Shown here: positions 53,201-64,000 of the stretch, one piece after another
Numbering within the stretch: position 1 is the stretch's first letter
How the letters are laid out: the number at the start of each line of letters is the position of its first letter
Assembly: GCA_029204225.1 (NCBI GenBank)
Contig: CM055100.1
Location: 29,946,149 to 30,010,148 of the forward strand
Origin: Diphasiastrum complanatum
Taxonomy: Eukaryota > Streptophyta > Lycopodiopsida > Lycopodiales > Lycopodiaceae
Length of the DNA stretch: 64,000 bases
Direction of reading: 5' to 3'
The notes under the pieces: generated by a model
Database searches by the model: none
Told to the model about the DNA's origin: nothing
Seen by the model: only the letters and a program-made list of their open reading frames with translations
Made by a program: the position numbers and the translations under genes

Positions 53201-55205
53201 CTATACGGAATCGCATACCTGAGGAGGCATTTAGTAGTAAGAAGCCTAAGATGGATGGGTTGCGAGTATTTGAATGCCAAGTGTATGTTCACATACCTAA
53301 GAGCGAGAGAGCCAAAATGCAGGAAAAGGCCTTGAAGTGCATTTTTACAGGCTATAATGAACAAACCAAGGGATATAGATGTTATGATCTAGATGGACTA
53401 CGTGTGCACATGAGCTGTGATGTGTTATTTGATAAAATCCATAGATTTGGGGATGAAGAAAAGGATAATGATGAGCTATGTAAGCTTATCAAAGAGGATG
53501 AAGTAGTTCTACTACCACAAGAAGATCATGATGATGATGATGAGGGACGTGGTACTCCTCCCACCATAAAGACGAGATGGAGGGTGAGAAAAGATTGAGG
53601 TTGCAGGTGACAAAAGGAAGGAGCAAGATGCACCATGGGATTCTTATTCACCTCGTAGTGGTTCACCTCAACGTAAGTTACCTAAATGGTACACTAAACT
53701 CGTGAGTGACAAGGAAGGGGAAATTGCCGAGTCTAGTAAGGAGGGAGAGTTGCGGCATTCCACAAAAGAGAGGAAGGAACCTGACATGTTTCAAGTAAAT
53801 CTTGTACTTATGAGTGATATTATTTCATCTACTGAACCCTCTTGCTTTGAGGAGGCCAAAAATCATGAGATATGGCAAAAAGCAATGTAGGAGGAGATTG
53901 ATTCCATCAAACACCATGACACTTGGGAGATAGTGGACCTTCCAAAGGGCAAAAGACCCATTGGCAACAAATGGGTATACAAGACAAAGTACAATGCCGA
54001 TGGAACTATTGAAAAACACAAAGCAAGGCTTGTAGTGAAGGGTTATGTGCAAAGCAAGGGCATTGACTATGAAGACCTTTGCTCCTGTGGCTAAGTAGAA
54101 TACACTTCGCATGATGATTGCTTTGGCGACACTATTTGGATGGAATCTACACTAGATGGATGTAAAGTCCACATTTCTGAATGGTAAGCTTGAAGAAGAA
54201 GTGTACATGGAGCAACCTAGTGGCTTTGTGGTACATGGCATGGAAGACAAAGTATGCAAGCTAAAGAAAGCCTTATATGGATTGAAGCAAGCATTACATG
54301 CTTGGTATAGCCACTTTGATGAGCATCTCCTATCTAGTGGTTTGACACGCACTTCTTCATATTTTCAATCTTTACTATTTTGCTCGTGACTCTAGTATCA
54401 CACTGATTGTGCTGTACGTTGATGACCTCATAATCACAAGTAATGATGACTAGTTGATTGGTGCAATCAAGAAGGACTTATCTTCTAGTTTTGATATGAC
54501 TGATCTTGGCTTGATGCACTAATATTTGGGAGTGGAAGTATGGCAAAGTTGTAGTAGCATCGCACTAACACAAACAAAGTACGTGAATGAGATTTTGAAG
54601 CGTTTCAAAATGTGCGATAACAAGCTAGTATCCACACCTGTGGAGGTTGGTAAGAAACTACCTAACCAGGATGAGATTGCACTAGTTGATGCTACTTTAT
54701 TTCATCAATTAGTTGGTTCACTGATTTATCTCACAACTACTCGTCCTGACATAAGTTATGCTATAAGCGTTGTAAGTCAATTCATGGCTCAGGGCTTTGT
54801 TGATTCAGATTGGGCAGACTGTATTGATGACAGGGGATCCACCACAGGTTATGTATTTTCTCTTGGTCAAGTAAGAAACAAGACACAGTTGCTATTTCTA
54901 CTACAGAAGCATAATACAAAGCATTATGTTTAACTACGGAAGCAGTTTGGCTAAGAAGAATGTTAGAAGATATTGGAATTCTGCAGAATAGGCCTACTGT
55001 GATCAGATGTGATGGCCAGAGCGCTATACAGCTAGCTAAAAGTCCTGTATTTCATGCACGCACAAAGCATATAGAAATTAAGTATCATTTCATTAGAGAG
55101 AAGTTGTTATCTAATAAAATAGATGTAGTGCATTGTAAGACAGAGAATCAGTTAGCTGATATACTCACTAAAGCTTTAAGTATTGATAAGTTTGAGTTTT
55201 TTTAG
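53201..55205 (+). pseudogene. Copia reverse transcriptase and RNase H, frame-broken
   Basis: Blocks in order: GLRVFECQVYVHIPKSERAK (integrase C-terminus), GNKWVYKTKYNADGTI (about 53965), DVKSTFLNGKLEEEVYM and KALYGLKQALHAWY (54156-54389), YVDDLII (about 54417), YLGVEVWQS and TRPDISYAISVVSQFM (to 54933), then RCDGQSAIQLAKSPVFHA and NQLADILTKAL of RNase H (54960-55205). At least five frame breaks. Not functional. Confidence 0.85.
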
Positions 55206-55237
55206 AGAAAAGCTCTTTGTAAGAAAGATAAACTAGG

Positions 55238-55560
55238 GCTTAAGGGAGAGTGTTAGAATAAGTAAGCCCGAGTTTCTCTTACAGTTCATGACTTTCCGTG
55301 TTTAGCAGTGATTTTGAGCTTTTTACTGCTTTTGTAATAGTGTGCACGAGTGCCAGCTTAACGGCACGCATAGTGTAAGTTGGGACATGCGTCCCGTAAC
55401 GGGGACTGAATTGCCATGCAGCGGTACCCCACAAGAAATGAACTGTGTAATGTAACTTTCAATCTCTTTTGTTAATACAGTTCAAAAGTGCTCTCTTGGG
55501 TTAGTGTGTGATCTCTCTTTACTGCTTATCTGATTGATGTTAGATTGCTTGCAAATTAGC
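55238..55560 (+). mobile_element. Polypurine tract and probable copia 3' LTR start
   Basis: After the RNase H stop, cttaagggagag (about 55240-55251) is followed by tgttagaataag at 55252, a typical PPT/LTR junction. The LTR's right end and its 5' partner could not be identified. A ccgtaacggg palindrome lies near 55395. Confidence 0.5.
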
Positions 55561-57591
55561 TAACTATATTGCCAATAAGATCCTTGACAGGACTCTAGCT
55601 CGCAACTTTATCATATTCCACAAAATATATGTCTTTGCAAGCTTTTCAACAACAGTCAATAACTACGGGTTGCAGCATATAAAGATGTGACAATGTGCAT
55701 AACATGTTCAAGATGTACAAGATGCACATGGATAGCATATTATTTTGAGCTTTGATAGCATATTTAAAATGTCCATTTTTGCTAGAAATCAACTATGGGA
55801 TGAAAATCAAACATCACATTAAAGCCCAAGAGATTAATTTGGGCCCGACATGGGAAATTGTTGATAATATCAAAATTAAGCAAGAGCTTTTTAAATGGGA
55901 AATGATTAATGTCCTATTTGATCATAGTTATTAGTGAAAACATTTGCCTCTACTTATATTGTGCTTGTATCTCTCCTAGTATTTGCACATATAGAGGCCA
56001 TCATTGCATGATAAAACTACAATAATTCCACAATAAAACGCTAATAATGGTCAAAACTTAGTTTGGACCATGCATGTCCATCAAACTGAGATGGATAAGC
56101 CTATCCTATCTACCTTAGTTTGACAAACCTTGATTTAATTTGCATATCCTAGGTTATATTCCACCTAAATGAAGCCATATATGTGAGATTATTCATGACC
56201 TCAATGATGTTCAATAGCCCAGACATTGATACATGTTTTCACTTGACATTCTTGGGTAACTTTGTATCTTAACAATATTTCCAAATCCGCTTGCCTAGGT
56301 TGTTATGATTGTCTGAACTTTTCCTTGGAAATCACATCATTTATTCGTCCTTCAGTTGGATTATTTAAAATAATCACAATTTATGGACTACAATCAAATT
56401 TAAAAAATTCCATGCACATAAAAGTCTTTTTCGAACATTTTCTTCCTAACCGAAGGTGGAGTCACACTATCACATCACCCTTCCCAAGAACTCTGTAAAA
56501 CAAGGCATTGCCTGTGTAGATAGATATTAAGATGTATGCAATTATTTTCAAGATTTTTGCAATCAATGTATTAGCACTAAATTATATTGCATGAGAACAT
56601 CCACATGCAAGAACATCCACATTTAGAGTATGTATACAAATTCTTGAGGTCCCAACAAACGTTTGTGATTATTTAGTAGGCAACTTGGACAATTGAAGAC
56701 TTTATGTAGATCTAGTGTTCGTTCAAGCAAAGATTGTGGGCCACTTTGCAATGACGACTTAGAAAATAACAAGCCAAAGCCACTTCTATTTGTGGTATTG
56801 TACAAGACAAAGCAAGAAATGTAAGTGCGATGGTTTGTTTCAAGGATAGAACAAGATAGAACATACCTAATTGTAAGCAAAAAGCACATACCTAATATCA
56901 AAATATGGGAGTATTTCATATGTTTCTATAAGGAAAAATAGTTATCACTCTTGTGGTAGGAAGTAGTTCAAAAGGGACCAACTTATCTTCAAAAGAAGGG
57001 CATCATGTACAAAGTCCTAAGTAATCTAAATCTAGATCATCATCCCTTTGTGCATTTGATAAAAAAAGGGTCTACCACGATTGCTAGTTTGAGGTCTCGA
57101 GAGCATCTCCTTAAAAATCAACCCATAATAAGCTCAAAACAAATATGCTCAACATATCGCCAAAAGTTTGAAATTCTATTAACGTTAGATCCTTTATACA
57201 ACACCTAAATTTTGACAATATATTTGCAATGCATTTTTGTCATAGTCACAATTTAGTTGGAGATCTCAAAAAATAGTGTTACAAGAGGAAAATTCAAGTA
57301 TCTTGTTTATTGCTATGTTAAATTTATAATAACAATACAATTAAACAAGACTATATGATTACTTTGATAAAAAAAAAAACTAAATTAAATTTTAAATCAA
57401 GTATTATCTATTACTTGAAAACGTTATAGTTTTAAATTCATTGTAAACTTTATTATAAACACATTTTAGTTTTTAATTTATCATAAGCTTTACCATAACA
57501 ACCTTGTCATTATTTTTAGAAGAGTCATTAATATAATGGTGCTGTGGTTGTTACGCAATAATGGGAATCAATAAGGAAACTCCATCGGAAC
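55561..57591. other. Intergenic sequence, nothing recognised
   Basis: AT-rich sequence without a conserved frame or repeat structure. Confidence 0.4.
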
Positions 57592-57690
57592 GCCTATCAA
57601 CTAGAACTTCCTCAAGGTGTTAAGGTTCATCCAGTTTTTCACATTAACAACTTTCAGATCAGCTCTTTGGGCGAGAGCGACACCATCCAT
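57592..57690 (+). pseudogene. Ty3/gypsy integrase C-terminal fragment
   Basis: The frame from 57592 reads AYQLELPQGVKVHPVFHINN, the conserved Y-x-L-x-L-P...HPVFHVS block near the end of gypsy integrase. Only this short piece is recognisable. Confidence 0.6.
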
Positions 57691-58937
57691 ATTTTCTCTG
57701 GGTCAACCAAAATTTAGGCCGATCATCTCACCAGCTTCGATGCAAAGCTTGGACTGATTTCAGCTTTACAAGGATCTATGGATGTGATGATTTCTAACTC
57801 TTTTTTCAAGAATCTAAACTTCAACATGCTACTTGGAGCATAGGACGCTGACTTGGAAGACAAAATCATGCGAGTGACAATGTTCAAAAACTGGTTCAAG
57901 GATTGCATGTATCACATGCCGCATTGCAGGTTCCTCCTACATACTCCGTACACATCATACTATCATCTGAAGATAGCATCAAGAACTGATACAAGAGCTT
58001 GCAACTTTCACCACTGCCACATTACTCTAACTATAAGGACACAGATATTCAACATAAAGTTCACAATAGAGCTCTTCACAAAAGATCCAATAGAATCCGA
58101 TTCAAGACCTTCACACAGCTTCCATCACCTCAGCAATATGCTTAGTATAAAGTAACAAAAATCACATGCATCGCTCACAAAATAAAACTCTTCACAACAA
58201 AATCTAAAACAAAAGCTTCGCACAACTGCCACCACCTCGACCATATGCTTGATAAAAAAATAGAGAGATTACAGAAAAATCTGATACAAAGGCCTCACGA
58301 TGATAATCAACTGCCTTAATCAAATCAAATGACAAGGGAAAACAAAATTTGCATGCATGATAATGAACTCAACAAATCATCCTCACAGCTTTGAAGAGTA
58401 CTAAACAATCAACTTCTTACTTGCCAAGAGGTGTGAAAGATGAATATTGAATGATTTCCAACCTTCAACGTCGGTTACTATATCTGATTCCTAGCTTCCA
58501 ACGCTCGATGACCACTTGTAAGGACACTGGGTTGTCTTTACAACTAAGATGCAAATTTTCTTGGATTTCAACTACGAACTCCAATCCAAGCAAACAATTT
58601 TCAAAATTCAATGTTGATTACTACGCCCGATTCCCAGCTTCCAAGGTAAAAAAAAATTGAATTCAAGTCTTCTTAAATCTTTCTTGCCTTGAAATTAGTA
58701 AAAACCTCATAACTAAGCAATACGATGCCGAATTCACAATTCATAATGCCACATTAATAGGAACATACTTTCGCATCTTCTTCAAAACCACAACACGCAT
58801 GCAAAAGCAAAAGCAAAATTCTTTTTTTTTTTGCATGAGTGACGAGTCATGCAAATTTGAATATAGTTCTGCTTTAGCCTACACCCAAGGTTAGGCACTT
58901 AAAACTTTGGGCAACTACCACAAATAGATCCTTAATG
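57691..58937. other. Intergenic sequence with a diverged direct repeat
   Basis: No gene. Two related stretches (about 58455-58515 and 58600-58650) share ttcaaygt-ggttacta and gattcccagcttccaa words. Confidence 0.35.
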
Positions 58938-59765
58938 TTAACTTTTTTCAAAACTCCATTGACCAACCTCAACACATAGGATAGCCTTTGCAAGGCAAGG
59001 CCAAATAACGCATATGTGGGCAGTAGCACCAACTGCCCCAATCAAACAATTTTTTGGACCACGTGGCACTCCACAAACTCTATCTGTTAGGTGTTGATAA
59101 GAGACGAGGCTCGTCCTAGGGATGGTCTGAAGCAGTGTTGGACGGGTATCAAAATTTTGAGTGATGAATTGCTGCTCAATGCCTTGGCTCTCACAGTACT
59201 CCTTAAATTTGATAGAGATGTACTCTCCACCATTGTCTGACCTTAGGGCCTTGATCGTCCTTCCAGTCTCCTTTTCTACATGCTCCTTGAAGATTTTGAA
59301 GCAATTTAAAGCTTCTGATTTCTTCTTGATAAAGTACACCATAGTCCTTCTGGAGAATTCATCAATAAAAGTTATAAAATACTTTGCATCCTTCAGAGAA
59401 GGATTCTTCATCGGGCCACAAATGTCTAACAATCCTCTAGCAGTATGCTGATGGCTTGATCTAAATGGTTTCCTAGTTGGTTTACCAACTAAACAATCTT
59501 GACAGACAAGTAACTCGACTTTGTTACTAGGATAGTCTAGATCAAGAACAATAGAATGTTTAGACATTTGTTGTACAACAGCATGATTCAAGTGACCAAG
59601 TCTATAATGCCAAAGTAAACTTTTATTTGCTCGAATAGAAGTACTGAGCACCTGACTAGACACAGAAAAGCAATGACTTAATCTATACAATTCTAATTTG
59701 CAGATTTGAAGATAAGTTAAGTACATACAAGACTTTAGAAAGTAGTTTAGACTAATCATTTGCAA
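58938..59765 (-). pseudogene. Copia integrase, 3' truncated
   Basis: An open minus-strand frame encodes the pre-integrase finger (LWHYRLGHLNHAVVQQM...CQDCLVGKPTRKPF), then ICGPM and FITFIDEFSRRTMVYF, and IKALRSDNGGEYIS. Compared with relatives, LLDICGPM lacks about four residues before D. After QQFITQ (about 59150) the frame continues into unrelated sequence, so the third catalytic residue and all RT are lost. Related to the copia at 25737. Confidence 0.85.
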
Positions 59766-59799
59766 AGCTTAAACTTACAGTACCTTCACCTTTAATAGC

Positions 59800-60720
59800 T
59801 TGTGTGCTATTATCGCCAAGGTGAACGTCTTTTGTTGGTACTGTAGGGTGTATAGGACTCGAAACAACCAATGAGACTGGTCATATGCTGAGTGGCACCG
59901 GAATCCAGAAACCAAGAACTGTCGCTGGATGCTCCTTGATGGCTAGTCATGAAGGCATCATGATCCGCTTTTTGAATGGAATGTGGAGCTTCTGTAGCTG
60001 CATTGGCCACTTGATTCGATTGTCCCTTGTTGTTGTTGTATATTCGACAATCTTGAATTTTGTGGTTGTTTTGTTTGCAGTATCTGTAGAACAGCTTCTT
60101 CTTTGTCTGCAGATTCGATTGCTCTTTCTGCTATGTTGGTTTATGGGCTTGCTTTGATTGATTCAGGCCTTTCTTCTTCTTCTGCTTAGTCGTGCTCTTG
60201 TTGGTGTACAAAGCGTGAGAATCAGCTAGGAACTAGAGGCTTTGTTCCTTCGCGTGTCTTCCTGCAACAACATTGTGATGACTCTTAAAAGAGTCAACTC
60301 TGGATGTGTCGTGATGATCATCACCCAACTGTCGTATGAGCTTGGCAAGCTTGTAAGCAGTTGCATCACCGCGTCTTGATCATCTATAACAGATCCGACA
60401 GTGGCCATTTGCTTCAGCAAGTTCTTGAATTGGTTGATGTGATTCTGCAGGGAATCACCATTCGCCATCTTGAGGGAGTAAAATTTCTTCCTGAGATGAG
60501 TATCCGAAATGTTGAGGATGATCAGCGTGAAAGCCTTTTCATCATTCAGCTTCCATTTGGAGATTGCTGTGTTGTCAGCTTCGAGTTTCCCTTCTGCACT
60601 TGTATCAATGTCATACAACTCCTTAGCCATTAGCACTATTTTCATCTTAAATTTTTATAGATGGTAATTGGCTCCATCAAGCTTGTTTATGATAGGACTG
60701 ACTTTCCCTTGGGAATCCAT
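59800..60720 (-). pseudogene. Copia gag-protease, frame-broken
   Basis: 60010-59810 has the protease motif SSWFLDSGATQHMTSL. 60645-60226 has gag (KELYDID...HLRKKFYSLKMANGDSL, GSVIDDQDAVMQLLTSLPSS, LTLLRVITMLLQEDTRR). Between ISDT and HLRKKF a block present in the copia gag at 34835-33870 is missing. Stops separate the pieces. Confidence 0.8.
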
Positions 60721-60864
60721 GTGAAAGATTAGTCTAGGTGATAGGAATAACTATCAGTGACTTAAGTATGAAAACTTAGTGCTAAATTAAAAAACAAGAA
60801 GACAATTAATCTATCGGCTAGTAGAGTCTTGTTATTATGGAAGTTTATCAGGCTACAGAAAATG

Positions 60865-60876
60865 GCTCTGATACCA
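60865..60876 (-). promoter_or_regulatory. Primer-binding site for initiator tRNA-Met (third copia)
   Basis: Minus strand tggtatcagagc, three bases from the LTR that begins at 60880. Confidence 0.85.
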
Positions 60877-60879
60877 AGT

Positions 60880-62072
60880 TGGAAAGAGGGGTGTGAAACG
60901 AGAGATAACTCGAAAAGAAAACGAACACGAAAAGAAGTGAACTTGAAACTCAAAAAAGAAACGAACTCGAATGGAAAATGTTTGTGCACAGCGAAATAAC
61001 CTATCTCACTCTTTTCTCAAGCATGACTACGCCTATCAGACTCGAACAGAATATTAGTCATAGAAATCACGTTTGATCTGATTACGTAGCCAAACATTAA
61101 GCATGAAAATATCAGAAAGATAATTTTTCAAGAACAACTAGACAAATTACTACTCGCAAATTAGTTGCGAAAGACAAGACTAAATATTAGTTGTGAATAG
61201 CTAGACTAATAATAATTCGCGAAGAGCAGACTACTAGATCAAGTAATAAGAAAGTCAGACAGAATGTTGAAAAGCATTGCAATATTGATACAAATCTGAA
61301 CACAGAACAAACAGAGCTGTAATCAGATTAAGTATAACATAATATACAGGTCAATAATGCAGGTGAGCACAAAACAATAGCGGACGTAACCGTGTACTTC
61401 ACAAAGCTAATCACATGATATGTAAAGGTGATAAACCTATTACTGACAATACATCTGGAAGAAAGAATCAATGCACGAAAGCATCTATGATGTCTATCTC
61501 TGATTATCAGTGATGTTTCGTTCTGATATATGCTTCACGTCTTTTTTGAATACGCAGATGGTATTCAATACATACATAATTTTACAGGTGTGTAGATGAA
61601 GAAAGTACAAAAGTAGTTGTGCTGTCTGTGGGAGATCGTGAGTGGCTACTGTCGTCAAATCTGATTGCATGGTGCATGGGATGAGCGTGAGAAGGCCGTG
61701 ATGTCGGCCTTTGCTAAAATCAACGTTGATGAAAATGCGAAAAACGTGACACTCTGACAAATGCCTTAAAAACTGATTTACAGTGCACCTTCGCTTTTCT
61801 ATAAAGGGCACCTTTAGCATTTGTAGAACAGTGTCGTTTTTTTTTTCTTGTCACAAATCACGTGTAAAAACGCAGTGTCGTCTTTTTCGCCTATTTTGCT
61901 TGTGGAAATTTACTTGTATTTATGCAGACAGTCGCGTTTTATTTGCTTGCCTTATTTTACATGTAAATATGCAGACTGTGCGACAACACAAGTAAAATAC
62001 AACAACATGAATGGAGGCAGATTAACATAGGATTTAGGAGAGTAAAGGAGATAAATCCAACAAAAAATGAAT
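60880..62072 (-). repeat. Probable 5' LTR of the minus-strand copia (about 1.19 kb)
   Basis: The left end (tggaaagagg) is set by the PBS beside it. The right end is placed at the first good TG...CA partner, aaatccaaca at 62072, and is tentative. It contains gcgaaaaacgtgac and gcaccttcgc words shared with the long copia LTR at 25737. The other LTR is not in the window, in keeping with truncation at about 59150. Confidence 0.5.
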
Positions 62073-62211
62073 TTGGTTTTAAAATTTTTTTAAAGTCAAG
62101 TTTCTATGGCACATGGTTTTGGGTTCACCAAAAACCCTAACCTTATGAATGTCCATATAAGGGCATGTGACACCATTTTTGTGGTTATTTCTTTCATTTG
62201 AAGAGAATAGA

Positions 62212-62870
<659 letters not shown>

Positions 62871-64000
62871 TTCCTATTGTCCAGCCCGCCATCCTCTTGT
62901 GAGAATTGGGTGATGGTCATTTCAACCCACTCATATTTTACATTATCTAGAGTCATCACAATGCTTTTGGAAGAGGGTATTCGTAGGAATAGTGCATCCT
63001 CATTCTCAAATGAAGGTTCACATGTTCTATTTTCAAAGAAGGATATCAAGAAACAGTAGAAAATGGAGACAACTAAATGAATCCATCCAAATCATAATCA
63101 ATCACAAAAAGCAACCCAGAATCAAAATTAGTAGTCTACTCAAAAGAAGATGATGTTTTGCAAGTACTCTAAAAGAACCAATCATGAGATCCAAGATTGC
63201 AAAATTCTAAAGTTTAATAACAAGAAGAAGAAGTAGGTGGATCAACAAGCCAACACAGCCATCTCAAAATTACAATCATGAAGAAGAGTAAGATGCATTC
63301 ATGGTGAATCCTCAAGATTTTCATCAATATGAAAAATGGATTTTCAATTCTAGAGCAACACAACATATGATAAGCAACACAACATATGGATTTTCGATTC
63401 TAGAGCAACACAACATATGATAAGCAATCACGAATGGTTCCAAGATTATTCACCCTACGGTACCCAAAAGGTTCATCTTGGCGACAATGGTTCACATGTA
63501 ATAGAAGGTGAAGATACTGTTGGATGACATTTTGATAATGGTAAATTCAAAGTCATCTCAAAAGTCTTGTATGTTCCAAGCCTTACTACAAACCTACTAT
63601 TTGTCAATAGGATCATTGATTTAGGCCATAGTGTAGAGTTTGGCTAAAAATTCTTGATAAAAAAAATAAAATTCTTGCACTCAAGAAGAGGCAAGAATAT
63701 TTTAATGTGTCCCAATGCAAACACGATCTTTATTTGGTTTTAGATTCTTTATTATCTTTGTTGATGGATTTTCAAGAAGAACAATTGTATATTTTATGAA
63801 GCACAAATTTGAGGCCTTCTATTTTTGAAAAGTTTTCAGGGCATGCTAAGCTACTAATTGGAAGAAATATTCAAAGCACTAAGGACTAACAATCAAACTG
63901 AATATACTTCCAATATATTCAAGGAGTCTTGTTTGAGCAATGAGATAAAGCAACAATTGCTAATCAACTTAATGTGATCTCAATTTTGTAGGTGAATATC
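62871..64000 (+). pseudogene. Copia gag-protease-integrase fragment, runs off window
   Basis: 62877-63059 encodes SSCENWVMVISTHSYFTLSR and ITMLLEEGIRRNSASS (gag). Near 63150, MFCKYSKRTNHEIQDC is a knuckle with one Cys changed to Ser. Near 63395, FDSRATQHMISNHEWF is a protease motif with Gly changed to Arg. Then KVLYVPSLTTNLL and, near 63870, ALRTNNQTEYTSNIFKESC from the integrase core with Asp changed to Asn. Closest in this window to the copias at 25737 and 58938. Heavily mutated. The end lies outside the window. Confidence 0.75.
63336..63435 (+). repeat. 50-bp tandem duplication within the copia fragment
   Basis: atggattttcaattctagag... at 63336-63385 is repeated from 63386 with one early a/g change. 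It duplicates the protease active-site coding stretch. Confidence 0.8.

Overview
This is nuclear DNA from a land plant, probably one with a large, repeat-rich genome. The evidence is a spliced calcium-dependent protein kinase (CDPK/CPK) gene with GT-AG introns, retrotransposons primed by initiator tRNA-Met, chromodomain-bearing Ty3/gypsy elements, Ty1/copia elements, LINE and SINE pieces and hAT DNA transposons. A first intron of 34 kb is more typical of gymnosperms or early-diverging angiosperms than of compact-genome crops, but the sequence alone does not fix the species.

Layout. 1-2000 holds degraded copia and gypsy fragments. 2395-4650 holds palindromic and foldback repeats and two tRNA-derived SINE-like insertions. 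4700-5974 is the upstream region and leader of the kinase gene, with overlapping upstream ORFs. The CDPK gene runs from 5975 to 49328 on the + strand in seven exons: 5975-6812, 40954-41097, 41280-41432, 47493-47608, 48255-48422, 48724-48951 and 49206-49328. They join in frame to 589 codons plus stop, with a complete kinase domain and four EF-hands.

Intron 1 (6813-40953) is a stack of nested transposons. A hAT element (12638-24685, 8-bp target duplication) carries a nine-exon transposase gene, and its exon 5 is split by a chromovirus (15465-21759) with identical LTRs and a 5-bp target duplication. A LINE is split by a copia element (25737-35379), whose protease-coding region is split by an internally deleted chromodomain gypsy element (29522-33864). 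A further copia remnant is split by a short LTR element (37439-39930). LTR divergence (none in the chromovirus, about 2% in the inner gypsy, about 4% in the copia around it) agrees with the nesting order. Intron 3 (41433-47492) holds a 715-bp non-autonomous hAT-like element and a degraded hAT transposase fragment that lacks introns present in the intron-1 copy.

Downstream, 49600-64000 contains no host gene that I can support. It has a degraded + strand copia (about 50790-55251), a gypsy integrase tail (57592-57690), a minus-strand copia with one LTR (58938-62072), a long GA microsatellite and a + strand copia fragment that runs off the window end.

The only host gene is the kinase. Everything else is mobile-element sequence or unrecognised intronic/intergenic DNA. 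I found no CRISPR array, rRNA, functional tRNA or bacterial-type system. The most unusual points are intron presence/absence between the two hAT copies, the shared low-complexity vocabulary of that transposase's introns, recurrent TAG stops where glutamine CAG is plausible, and the foldback repeats upstream of the kinase.
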